A stretch of 64,000 bases of DNA from Thermohahella caldifontis. Lineage in GTDB: Bacteria > Pseudomonadota > Gammaproteobacteria > Pseudomonadales > Oleiphilaceae. The stretch spans positions 310,001 to 374,000 of the forward strand of contig NZ_CP154858.1 in the NCBI RefSeq assembly GCF_041153465.1. Direction: 5' to 3'. The position numbers and the translations under genes were made by a program. Positions 17,789-25,894 of this stretch are shown piece after piece (the first letter of the stretch is position 1; every line of letters begins with the position of its first letter). Below the pieces are notes generated by a model. The model was not told the DNA's origin. It saw only the letters and a list, made by a program, of their open reading frames with translations, and made no database searches.

Positions 17789-18961
17789 ATGAATCTACAC
17801 GAATATCAAGCCAAGCAATTGTTTGCAGAATACGGGCTTCCGGTGTCCAAGGGCTATGCCTGCGAAACACCGAAGGAAGCCATGGAAGCCGCCGATCTCA
17901 TCGGCGGCGACAAGTGGGTCGTCAAGGCCCAAGTGCACGCCGGTGGTCGTGGCAAGGCGGGTGGTGTGAAGCTGGTCTCTTCCAAGGAGGAGATCAAGGC
18001 ATTTGCGGAAAAATGGCTCGGCAACCGTCTGGTGACCTATCAGACTGACGAGCGTGGTCAGCCGGTCAGCAAGATCCTGGTGGAAGCCTGCACGGATATC
18101 GACAAGGAGCTCTATCTTGGTGCGGTGGTGGATCGCTCCAGCCGCCGGGTGGTGTTCATGGCCTCTACCGAGGGTGGCGTGGAAATCGAGAAGGTTGCCG
18201 AAGAAACGCCCGAGAAGATCCTCAAGGCCATTGTGGATCCGCTGGTGGGCGCGCAGCCTTATCAGGCACGTGAAATTGCATTCAAGATGGGCCTGGAAGG
18301 CAAGCAGGTCAAGCAGTTTGCAGACATTTTCCAGAAGCTGGCCAAGTTGTTCGTGGACTTCGACCTGTCCCTGCTGGAAGTGAATCCGCTGGTGATTACC
18401 ACTGACGGTGATCTGCACTGTCTGGACGCCAAGATCAACGTGGATGGCAATGCCCTGTATCGTCAGCCGAAGATCCGCGAAATGCACGATCCGTCGCAGG
18501 AAGATCCGCGGGAGGCGGAAGCAGCCAAGTGGGATCTCAACTATGTGGCACTGGACGGTAACATCGGCTGCATGGTCAACGGTGCCGGCCTGGCCATGGG
18601 CACCATGGACATCGTCAAGCTGCACGGTGGTGAGCCGGCAAACTTCCTTGATGTCGGTGGCGGTGCAACCAAGGAGCGTGTTGCCGAGGCATTCAAGATC
18701 ATTCTGTCCGACGAGAAGGTGAAGGCCGTTCTGGTCAACATCTTCGGCGGTATTGTCCGCTGTGACCTGATTGCCGACGGAATCATTGCTGCCGTGGAAG
18801 AGGTGGGCGTGAAGGTGCCCGTTGTCGTCCGTCTGGAAGGCAATAACGCAGAACTGGGCGCGGAGAAACTGGCCAAGAGCGGTCTGAACATTATCGCTGC
18901 CAAGAGCCTGACTGAAGCGGCTCAGGCGGTCGTGAAGGCAGCGGAGGAACACAAGGCATGA
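17789..18961 (+). CDS. sucC: Succinyl-CoA synthetase beta subunit SucC (ADP-forming)
   Basis: 390 residues. ATP-grasp N-terminal domain (MNLHEYQAKQLFAEYGLPVSKG..., KAQVHAGGRGKAGGVKL) and a C-terminal CoA-ligase-type domain (NGAGLAMGTMDIVKLHGG, LVNIFGGIVRCDLIADGI). With SucD it converts succinyl-CoA to succinate with substrate-level phosphorylation. The stop overlaps the sucD start (ATGA at 18958-18961), indicating translational coupling. Confidence 0.98.
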   Translation: MNLHEYQAKQLFAEYGLPVSKGYACETPKEAMEAADLIGGDKWVVKAQVHAGGRGKAGGVKLVSSKEEIKAFAEKWLGNRLVTYQTDERGQPVSKILVEACTDIDKELYLGAVVDRSSRRVVFMASTEGGVEIEKVAEETPEKILKAIVDPLVGAQPYQAREIAFKMGLEGKQVKQFADIFQKLAKLFVDFDLSLLEVNPLVITTDGDLHCLDAKINVDGNALYRQPKIREMHDPSQEDPREAEAAKWDLNYVALDGNIGCMVNGAGLAMGTMDIVKLHGGEPANFLDVGGGATKERVAEAFKIILSDEKVKAVLVNIFGGIVRCDLIADGIIAAVEEVGVKVPVVVRLEGNNAELGAEKLAKSGLNIIAAKSLTEAAQAVVKAAEEHKA

Positions 18962-19842
18962 GTATTCTGATCAACAAAGAGACCAAGGTTATCTGTCAGG
19001 GCTTTACCGGAAGTCAGGGCACTTTCCACTCCGAGCAGGCGATTGCCTACGGTACCCAAATGGTCGGCGGTGTAACGCCGGGCAAGGGTGGACAAACGCA
19101 CCTGGGGCTGCCGGTGTTCAATACGGTGCGCGATGCGGTGGAAGCTACCGGTGCCGATGCGTCCGTGATCTACGTTCCGGCGCCTTTTTGCAAGGACTCC
19201 ATCCTGGAGGCGGCCAACGCAGGCATCAAGCTGATCGTCTGTATTACTGAAGGCATCCCGACGCTGGACATGCTGGAAGTGAAGGTCAAGTGTGACGAGC
19301 TGGGCGTACGCCTGATCGGGCCGAACTGTCCTGGCGTGATCACACCGGGTGAGTGCAAGATCGGCATCATGCCGGGACACATCCACCTGCCGGGCAAGGT
19401 GGGTATCGTTTCACGTTCCGGTACCCTGACTTACGAGGCGGTCAAGCAGACGACGGATGCCGGTTTCGGCCAGTCAACCTGCGTGGGTATCGGTGGCGAT
19501 CCCATTCCGGGTTCCAACTTTATCGATATCCTGAAGCTCTTCCAGGAGGATCCGCAGACTGAGGCCATCGTGATGATTGGTGAGATCGGTGGTACCGCCG
19601 AGGAAGAGGCCGCGGAATTCATCAAGCACAATGTCACCAAGCCCGTGGTGTCCTATATCGCGGGTGTAACGGCACCGGCTGGCAAGCGCATGGGCCACGC
19701 TGGCGCTATCATTGCCGGTGGCAAGGGCACGGCGGCCGAGAAGTTTGCGGCGCTGGAAGCGGCAGGGGTGACTACTGTCCGCAGCCTGGCGGATATCGGC
19801 AAGGCACTGTCGGAAGCGACCGGTTGGGCCATGAAGAGCTGA
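18958..19842 (+). CDS. sucD: Succinyl-CoA synthetase alpha subunit SucD
   Basis: 294 residues. The CoA-binding domain opens with VICQGFTGSQGTFHSEQAI; the phosphorylated catalytic His is H247 in GHAGAIIAGGKGTAAEKF; PNCPGVITPGECKIGIMPG and GIGGDPIPGSNF are also characteristic. It forms the heterodimer or heterotetramer with SucC. It is the last gene of the sdh-suc block: a strong terminator starts about 25 bases after its stop. Confidence 0.98.
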   Translation: MSILINKETKVICQGFTGSQGTFHSEQAIAYGTQMVGGVTPGKGGQTHLGLPVFNTVRDAVEATGADASVIYVPAPFCKDSILEAANAGIKLIVCITEGIPTLDMLEVKVKCDELGVRLIGPNCPGVITPGECKIGIMPGHIHLPGKVGIVSRSGTLTYEAVKQTTDAGFGQSTCVGIGGDPIPGSNFIDILKLFQEDPQTEAIVMIGEIGGTAEEEAAEFIKHNVTKPVVSYIAGVTAPAGKRMGHAGAIIAGGKGTAAEKFAALEAAGVTTVRSLADIGKALSEATGWAMKS

Positions 19843-19868
19843 ACCGTTGTCGGATGACATCCATAAAA

Positions 19869-19895
19869 AAGCCCGGCGGAACGCCGGGCTTTTCT
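19869..19895 (+). terminator. Rho-independent terminator of the sdh-suc block
   Basis: Ten-bp stem AAGCCCGGCG (19869-19878) / CGCCGGGCTT (19882-19891) with a tight loop, preceded by an A run and followed by TTTCTT. The A run on the left would also allow termination in the other direction, for the convergent endonuclease gene ending at 19927. Confidence 0.92.
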
Positions 19896-19926
19896 TGGCC
19901 TTTGGCCATGGTGAGCAGAGCGCTTC

Positions 19927-20568
19927 TCAGTATTCCGATGTCACCATATCCGCCCGGGCGGGGTTGTCGATAAAGGGGTTGGTATTACCCTGCAGTTCCC
20001 GGATCATTTCATTGCGTGCCTTTTCCGCTTCATCCGGCGGGTCAAGGCGATTCCAGCGCTGAAGCTGAGGCAGATCTCCCACGAGCGGCAGGTTGTAACG
20101 CTCATGCATGTAGAGGATGGCGCGTGCGATATCACCACGAATACGGTTCGGGGGATCCATGATACCAAAAGAACGCTTGAATCCGCACTTGTCCCGCTCA
20201 ATCTCGGGGCCCAGTTCTTCAAACCGCGCACCACGGCGTTCCAACTCGAAACGTGCCTCGGCAGGTTGCAGGTTATGAAGGTCGGCCGCCATAATGCGGT
20301 ACTCTTCACTTTCTTTCTGGCACAGCCTCGGCGTAGTACAACCCAGCGCATCGCGCATCCAGCTGTCGGAATAGATATGGCTTTCGGTGATCAGGACACT
20401 TTTTCGTTTGAACGGCTTCTGACAATAGAAGGTGACGCCGCCATTGGCGTAGAGCTGGCCCCAGAACTTTTGCTCGATAACCTGATCAGGTGGCGGCGGT
20501 GCCTCGGCCAGCACCGGGAGAGATATCAATCCGCAAAGCAGTACAACTGATCTTGCAAACCCTTTCAT
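19927..20568 (-). CDS. Endonuclease I family secreted nuclease
   Basis: 213 residues with an N-terminal signal peptide (MKGFARSVVLLCGLISLPVLAEA), so probably periplasmic or secreted. The body resembles EndA/Dns/Vvn nucleases of the beta-beta-alpha-metal type: an ESHIYSDSWM segment in place of the family EHVxPxSW motif, paired Cys residues (LGCTTPRLC), HNLQPAEARFE, and a C-terminal stretch GDIARAILYMHERY...LQRWNRLDPPDEAEKARNE...QGNTNPFIDNP that is very characteristic. The usual His-Val-x-Pro is changed to His-Ile-Tyr-Ser, as in a divergent branch of the family. Likely role is degradation of extracellular DNA. It appears monocistronic and convergent with sucD. Confidence 0.85.
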   Translation of the reverse strand: MKGFARSVVLLCGLISLPVLAEAPPPPDQVIEQKFWGQLYANGGVTFYCQKPFKRKSVLITESHIYSDSWMRDALGCTTPRLCQKESEEYRIMAADLHNLQPAEARFELERRGARFEELGPEIERDKCGFKRSFGIMDPPNRIRGDIARAILYMHERYNLPLVGDLPQLQRWNRLDPPDEAEKARNEMIRELQGNTNPFIDNPARADMVTSEY

Positions 20569-20662
20569 AACGCACTCATTTAGTTTTTATGATGGTGTGT
20601 CGTACCGGATCCCTCCGGCTTTGGTTACAGTATAGCCAATGAATAACGGCCATGAAAGGGCA

Positions 20663-20692
20663 TCAGGGGAAGTGACAGGTGTCCTCCCCTGA
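20663..20692 (-). terminator. Hairpin after the small coiled-coil gene, possible terminator
   Basis: TCAGGGGA (20663-20670) pairs perfectly with TCCCCTGA (20685-20692), and the loop contains a further GACA/TGTC pairing. It lies about 20 bases past the stop of the leftward coiled-coil gene, but no T run follows, so it could instead be a processing or stability element. Confidence 0.4.
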
Positions 20693-20710
20693 CCGGTTTT
20701 GACGTCAGGC

Positions 20711-20977
20711 TCAGTCCTTGAGACGCTTTTTCAGATGATCCAGACGCTCTCTCAGCTTTTCTCCGGACTTGCGCAGTGCCTCCAGCGCTTCGGCGCTTTC
20801 CTCTTCAAGCTTGTCCAGTTTTTGGGCAACACTGGACTCGAAATGATACCAGTCGTTTTCCCACTCACTCAGGTCGTCTTTCAGTTCCAGTTTGGCGAGA
20901 TGAGCCTGGACCTTCAGTTCGTCCCACTGGGTCTTGAGATTTTCCTTGAGATTGCGTAGTTCTTCTTTGATGCTCAT
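20711..20977 (-). CDS. Small coiled-coil protein of unknown function
   Basis: 88 residues beginning MSIKEELRNLKENLKTQWDE, directly after a very good AGGAGGCGAACC ribosome site, which decides the start over a longer open frame reaching 21127. It is almost entirely Lys/Glu/Leu/Asp-rich and predicted as continuous amphipathic helix; there are two Trp residues in DLSEWENDWYHFE but no Cys and no hydrophobic segment. Cytoplasmic, possibly a structural or stress-related helical protein. It lies just beyond holA in the same direction (67 bases away) and may be the last gene of the leuS-lptE-holA transcript. I do not recognise the family. Confidence 0.75.
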   Translation of the reverse strand: MSIKEELRNLKENLKTQWDELKVQAHLAKLELKDDLSEWENDWYHFESSVAQKLDKLEEESAEALEALRKSGEKLRERLDHLKKRLKD

Positions 20978-21044
20978 GGTTCGCCTCCTGCTGTGTATTG
21001 TCTTGTCAGCATACCTGAGGGCCCGGAGATCGTGTTGATACAGA

Positions 21045-22040
21045 TCAATCCCGCGACAGGAGCAGGACCGCCTCTTCAAGAGCGGGCCACACAGGCTGCG
21101 TATCGGCACCTTTGATGGCGCAGTCAATAATGTGGAGGCTGTTGATGGCTTTTAAAAGGGGGGCAGAGCGCGGGCGCATGGAAAGATAGCGCTTTTTTTT
21201 CTGCGGAGGGAGTTTCCAGCCTTTAACGACTTCTTCTGCGGGTTGCCGTTGCTGTCTCGCCCGGGCCAGATCAATCAGTCGCTGGGCTTCCTGATTGAGA
21301 GCCCAGAGAATCTGGGCCGGTGCCACGCCTTCGCTTCGCAGTGTGCGAAGAATGGTCAGTGCATGGGCAGCATCCCGGGCAATGATGGCATCCGACAGAT
21401 CAAAAATGGAGTAGTGACTGCTCTGGACGATATGGCGGCTGACAAAGGGGCCGTCGATTGTGGGACTGTCAGCCAGCAGCGCCAGTTTTTCAATTTCCTG
21501 TGCTGCCGCAAGCAGGTTGCCTTCCACGTGGTCGGCCAGTATGCGAGCGGCTTCTGCGGTCGGTTGCAGGCCCTTTTCGTGCATGCGTGCACTGATCCAT
21601 CCTGGTAGCCGGGAATGGTCGATGGGCCAGACCTGGATGATCCAGCCGTGCGTATCAATGGCCTTGGCCCATTTCTGATTCAGTATCCGGTAGTCATTCT
21701 TTTCGGAGGTGAGTAACAGGCAGATGTCATCAGGCAGCCGGTTCGCTGTCTGCTCAAGCAGCGCCTTGCCCTTGGCATCAGGTTGCTGAATCAGAGAGAG
21801 TTCGATAATACGCAGATCACCAAAAAGGCTGGGTGCGCTGAGCTGCTCTTCAAGCTGCAGCCAGTCGAAGCCTTTATCGATTGTATAGTACAGGCGTTCG
21901 GAAAACCCATTATCACGCCAGTACTTCCGAAAGAGGTCTGCACACTGAAGGCGCTGGTAAGGCTCTTCGCCCATGATCCAGGCAATCCGGGAGGGTTTGC
22001 TGGTCAGCAGACCGGATAGCTGGTCGGGCTTAATCCGCAT
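21045..22040 (-). CDS. holA: DNA polymerase III delta subunit HolA
   Basis: 331 residues, usual for the delta subunit of the clamp loader. It opens the beta sliding clamp as part of the gamma/tau complex. The N-terminal MRIKPDQLSGLLTSKPSRIAWIMGEEPYQRLQCADLFRK is typical, with the AAA-like but ATPase-inactive fold and the C-terminal collar region (ILRTLRSEGVAPAQILWALNQEAQRL, ...LPPQKKKRYL). It overlaps the end of lptE by 11 bases and follows leuS-lptE, the standard gammaproteobacterial order. Confidence 0.95.
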   Translation of the reverse strand: MRIKPDQLSGLLTSKPSRIAWIMGEEPYQRLQCADLFRKYWRDNGFSERLYYTIDKGFDWLQLEEQLSAPSLFGDLRIIELSLIQQPDAKGKALLEQTANRLPDDICLLLTSEKNDYRILNQKWAKAIDTHGWIIQVWPIDHSRLPGWISARMHEKGLQPTAEAARILADHVEGNLLAAAQEIEKLALLADSPTIDGPFVSRHIVQSSHYSIFDLSDAIIARDAAHALTILRTLRSEGVAPAQILWALNQEAQRLIDLARARQQRQPAEEVVKGWKLPPQKKKRYLSMRPRSAPLLKAINSLHIIDCAIKGADTQPVWPALEEAVLLLSRD

Positions 22041-22542
22041 GGTTTGCGGTCGTCAGTTGTCTCAATGCGGAAGCAATGCGGGGTACAAGGCTTTCCGCAA
22101 GTTGCTTGTCCAGGCTCCGGCGAATACGTGCCTGCTTGGAATCATTCCCGAGGCCGGATGACTTGTCGTACCGGTATGACTCGCGCCGTGCAAGCCGTCC
22201 TTCCAGACGACGTCCGTCTGCAGAATTCAGAACGGCCCAGCTGACGCTGCGGGTGATTTCATTTTCGGCTGCGTCGGCGCTTTGGCTGATGCTGACGGCT
22301 CGTACAGTTTCAGCGGGAGCCGCAAGTGTGACGCTGTAGGGGGATGCCGAATCGTCAATCCGGATGCCGGTTGCCTGAAGGCGTTGGGACAGGACAGTGC
22401 AGAAATCCTGAGACTGGGCAGCCGGGCAGTCCAGCCGAACTGCCACATCAGGCAGATTTTCCGTCGTCTGGCTGCCCCGAAGGTGGAAACCGCAACCGCC
22501 CAGCGCGGCTCCCAGAGTCAGAATGGTGATGAAACGTTTCAT
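22030..22542 (-). CDS. lptE: LPS-assembly lipoprotein LptE
   Basis: 170 residues. A lipoprotein signal peptide (MKRFITILTLGAALGGCGFHLRG) places the lipobox Cys at residue 17, and CGFHLRG is the family's signature. LptE sits as a plug inside the LptD beta-barrel and helps deliver lipopolysaccharide to the outer leaflet of the outer membrane. The rest (VAVRLDCPAAQSQDFCTVLSQRLQATGI..., YDKSSGLGNDSKQARIRRSLDKQLAESLV) fits RlpB/LptE. It lies 39 bases after leuS and overlaps holA. Confidence 0.93.
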   Translation of the reverse strand: MKRFITILTLGAALGGCGFHLRGSQTTENLPDVAVRLDCPAAQSQDFCTVLSQRLQATGIRIDDSASPYSVTLAAPAETVRAVSISQSADAAENEITRSVSWAVLNSADGRRLEGRLARRESYRYDKSSGLGNDSKQARIRRSLDKQLAESLVPRIASALRQLTTANHAD

Positions 22543-22581
22543 GTTGACTGACAGGCGGGTTGCCCCGCCTGGTCCGTTATG

Positions 22582-25173
22582 TCAGCGTGCTACGATATTG
22601 ACCAGCTTCCCGGGAACTACGATCACCTTGGCTACGGTCTTGCCTTCCAGGTGGCGCTTGACATTCTGATCTTCCATGGCCAGGCGCTCCAGTTCGTCAC
22701 GACTGATATCCGCCGGGACGGTCAGTTTGGCCCGCACCTTGCCGCTGACCTGAACCACGATAAGCATGTCGTCCCGCACCAGCGCGCTTTCATCAACCTT
22801 GGGCCAGCTGGCGTCTATGACTGCTTCATCGTGACCGAAATCCTGCCAGAGCGCATGACAGATATGCGGTGTGATAGGGGCCAGCAGGAGAATGGTGGTC
22901 TCCAGTGCCTCATGGACAGCCGCCCGCACGTCATCACCTTCTGCCTTCGACTGTGTATCGGTGACGGTGTTGATCAGCTCGCGCACTGCGGCAATGGCGG
23001 TGTTGAAGGTGTTTCGCCGACTGATGTCGTCAGTCACCTTGGCAATGGTTTCATGGGTCTTGCGGCGCAGGGCGCGGGCCGCGTCACTCAATCTGGCCGG
23101 ATCCAGTGCGGGCACATCGCCAGCGGCCAGATGATCGTGCATGAGCGTCCACAGGCGCTTGAGGAACCGGTGCGCACCGATGACGCCCTGCTCGGACCAT
23201 TCCAGTGTCTGCTCGGGCGGTGCGGCGGACATCATGAACAGACGTACGGTGTCGGCGCCGTACTGGTCGATCATTTCCTGCGGATCAACGCCGTTGTTCT
23301 TGGACTTGGACATCTTGACCTTGCCACCGATTTCCACCGGTTGGCCATCGGCCTTGAGGCGGGCGGCTACCACGGCGCCCTTGCTGTCCGTTTCCAGCTC
23401 CACTTCCTTGATGTTGTAGTAGGTCGTGCGGCCGTCCGCATCGGTCCTGTAGAAGGTGTCGGCCAGCACCATGCCCTGGCAGAGCAGGTTCTTGAAGGGT
23501 TCGTCGCTGTCCACCAGACCCTCATCCCGCATCAGCTTGTGGAAAAAGCGCGCGTAGAGCAGGTGCAGGATGGCGTGTTCGATGCCGCCGATATACTGAT
23601 CCACGGGCAGCCAGTAGTTGGCGGCCTTGGGATCCAGCATGGCATCCGCATGGGGGCTGGCGAAGCGGGCATAGTACCAGGATGACTCCATGAATGTGTC
23701 GAACGTGTCCGTTTCCCGCGTGGCCGGCTGGCCCTTCCATGTGGTCTTCGCCCATTCGGGGTCGGCCTTGATGGGGGACTTGACGCCGTCCATCTCCACA
23801 TCTTCAGGCAGAACCACCGGCAAATCCTCTTCGGGTACAGGGACTTCCGTGCCATCTTCAAGATAGAGCATGGGAATGGGCGCACCCCAGTAGCGCTGTC
23901 TGGAGACGCCCCAGTCGCGAAGACGATAGTTGATGGTTCTGCGCCCTTTGCCCATGCTCTGAAGTTTGGATGCAATGGCGTCAAAGGCTTCTTCACTGGT
24001 CATGCCGGTGAATTCACCGGAGTTGACCAGGATGCCCTTCGCCGTGTAGGCCTCGGCCTGAACGTCCACTTCTTCCTTCGCGTCACGGGGCGCGATGACC
24101 TGCTGGATGGGCAGGCCATACTTGAGTGCGAATTCATGATCCCGGGTGTCGTGTGCCGGTACCGACATGACCGCGCCCGAGCCGTAGTCCATGAGTACAA
24201 AGTTGGCGACCCAAACCGGCACCTCCGCTCCCGTGATGGGATGGATGGCCTTCAGGCCTGTGTCCATGCCTTCCTTTTCCATGGTGGCAATGTCCGCCTC
24301 GGCCACCTTGACGCGGTTGCAGGCTTCCAGGAAGCGGGTCAGGGCGGGGTTGCCTTCCGCGGCCTTGCGGGCCAGCGGATGCTGAGGTGCCAGGGCGACA
24401 TAAGTGACACCCATCAGCGTATCCGGACGGGTGGTGTATACCGTCAGGGTCTGGGCGTGATCCTTGACCCCGAATTCGAGCTCGACACCTTCGGACCGGC
24501 CGATCCAGTTACGCTGCATCTGCTTGACTTCATCGGGCCAGCCATCCAGTTTGTCCAGATCGGCCAGAAGCTGGTCGGCATAGTCGGTGATCTTCAGGAA
24601 CCACTGGGGAATCTCGCGGCGTTCGACCGGTGCACCGGAGCGCCAGCCCTTGCCGTCGATAACCTGTTCGTTGGCCAGTACGGTTTCGTCCACCGGGTCC
24701 CAGTTGACAACGGACATCTTCTTGTAGACCAGCCCCTTTTCGTACAGGCGGGTAAAGAACCATTGTTCCCACTTGTAGTATTCGGGCTTGCAGGTGGTGA
24801 CCTCACGGGACCAGTCATACCCGAAACCCAGTTGCTTGAGCTGGCCTTTCATGTATTCGATGTTCTGGTATGTCCAGGTGGCCGGTGCGACACCATGCTT
24901 GATGGCGGCGTTTTCAGCCGGCAGGCCGAAGGCATCCCAGCCCATGGGCTGGAGCACATTCTTGCCCTGCATGCGCTGGAAGCGAGAGATCACATCCCCG
25001 ATGGTGTAATTGCGTACATGGCCCATGTGGAGCTTGCCGCTGGGGTAGGGGAACATGGAGAGACAGTAGAACTTCTCTTTGTCCGGATCTTCTGTGACTT
25101 TGAAGCTCTGATTCTCCTCCCAGTACTTCTGGGCGGCTTGTTCAATCGCTTTGGGATGATACGTTGCTTCCAT
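22582..25173 (-). CDS. leuS: Leucyl-tRNA synthetase LeuS
   Basis: 863 residues, a complete class I synthetase. The HIGH-type motif is in PYPSGKLHMGHVRNYTIGD and the KMSKS loop in GKVKMSKSKNNGVDPQ. Between them is the CP1 editing domain, with TRPDTLMGVTYVALAPQHPLA and the GSGAVMSVPAHDTRDHEFA segment that holds the Asp recognising mischarged amino acids. The C-terminal anticodon-binding and LeuS-specific domains end in VIVVPGKLVNIVAR. It starts the leuS-lptE-holA operon and is divergent from the YbeL-like gene across about 190 bases. Confidence 0.98.
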   Translation of the reverse strand: MEATYHPKAIEQAAQKYWEENQSFKVTEDPDKEKFYCLSMFPYPSGKLHMGHVRNYTIGDVISRFQRMQGKNVLQPMGWDAFGLPAENAAIKHGVAPATWTYQNIEYMKGQLKQLGFGYDWSREVTTCKPEYYKWEQWFFTRLYEKGLVYKKMSVVNWDPVDETVLANEQVIDGKGWRSGAPVERREIPQWFLKITDYADQLLADLDKLDGWPDEVKQMQRNWIGRSEGVELEFGVKDHAQTLTVYTTRPDTLMGVTYVALAPQHPLARKAAEGNPALTRFLEACNRVKVAEADIATMEKEGMDTGLKAIHPITGAEVPVWVANFVLMDYGSGAVMSVPAHDTRDHEFALKYGLPIQQVIAPRDAKEEVDVQAEAYTAKGILVNSGEFTGMTSEEAFDAIASKLQSMGKGRRTINYRLRDWGVSRQRYWGAPIPMLYLEDGTEVPVPEEDLPVVLPEDVEMDGVKSPIKADPEWAKTTWKGQPATRETDTFDTFMESSWYYARFASPHADAMLDPKAANYWLPVDQYIGGIEHAILHLLYARFFHKLMRDEGLVDSDEPFKNLLCQGMVLADTFYRTDADGRTTYYNIKEVELETDSKGAVVAARLKADGQPVEIGGKVKMSKSKNNGVDPQEMIDQYGADTVRLFMMSAAPPEQTLEWSEQGVIGAHRFLKRLWTLMHDHLAAGDVPALDPARLSDAARALRRKTHETIAKVTDDISRRNTFNTAIAAVRELINTVTDTQSKAEGDDVRAAVHEALETTILLLAPITPHICHALWQDFGHDEAVIDASWPKVDESALVRDDMLIVVQVSGKVRAKLTVPADISRDELERLAMEDQNVKRHLEGKTVAKVIVVPGKLVNIVAR

Positions 25174-25360
25174 CGTCGTCCTGGCTGTGCCTGTCGGTTA
25201 AAAGGGTTGCTTCAGGTCAATCGCCTTCGCGTGAAATCAGGCAATATTTACTGGAAACTGACTTGGGTTATCGCGAAGGGGGCCCATTTTAACCTATAGT
25301 GCCAAAGACAGGTAGTCAGACAGCGGGCTTTCCGTGAATTGGATCCTGAGGAGGTGACAG

Positions 25361-25894
25361 ATGGGCGAAAAACGCGCACAGCAAAAGCAGGCCTATGCCC
25401 GGGTGCTGAAGCGGCTGGAGGTTCGGCTGGCGGACATGGAAGTGCAGACCTGGGAGACCATCCAGGCGGAAATTGAAGAGGCTGTGGAGCTGGAGCAGCA
25501 GGCTTCCGAGCTGACCCGCGAAGAGTGGGGGGTGATCAAGGAATACCTGAAACGTGACCTGAAGGCACTGTACAACTATCTGAAGGAATCAGGGCAGGGC
25601 TTCAGGGAGTGGCTGGCGACGGACATGTCGCTGCTGAAGCAGGAGCTGCTTGAATGGGTGGAGAAGGCTGCGGATCCGGCCAAGGTGGAGTGGACGCGTC
25701 TGAATCTGCAGCTGCATCACGACGAGACAACATACATTGCCGGAGAGATGGCCATGCCGGGTGTGCTCAAGTGTACCCAGTGCGACAAGCTGATCGTCCT
25801 GCCAGTACCCGACCGGATCGAGCCCTGCCATCGCTGTCACGGGGAAGTCTTCCTGCGGGTGATGACGTACTGGCCTCAGGATGAGGATCTGTAA
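25361..25894 (+). CDS. YbeL-like zinc-ribbon protein (DUF1451 type)
   Basis: 177 residues. The first ~115 are strongly helical (Glu/Leu/Lys/Gln-rich, with Trp pairs such as REEWGVIKEYLKRDL), followed by a C-terminal zinc ribbon: CTQCDKLIVLPVPDRIEPCHRCHGEVF. This layout and the position beside leuS match E. coli YbeL. Biochemical role unknown. The ATG follows GAGGAGGTGACAG, an excellent ribosome site. Its last 19 bases overlap the 3' end of lnt on the other strand, so the two convergent genes share their termini. Confidence 0.88.
   Translation: MGEKRAQQKQAYARVLKRLEVRLADMEVQTWETIQAEIEEAVELEQQASELTREEWGVIKEYLKRDLKALYNYLKESGQGFREWLATDMSLLKQELLEWVEKAADPAKVEWTRLNLQLHHDETTYIAGEMAMPGVLKCTQCDKLIVLPVPDRIEPCHRCHGEVFLRVMTYWPQDEDL

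Noticed and set aside
25224..25279. Inverted repeat CCTTCGCG/CGCGAAGG upstream of leuS
   Set aside because: Arms are 40 bases apart; possible but unsupported, so not annotated.
25876..25894. Overlap between the YbeL-like gene and lnt as an annotation conflict
   Set aside because: Both products have complete, conserved C-termini; convergent genes can share their 3' ends.
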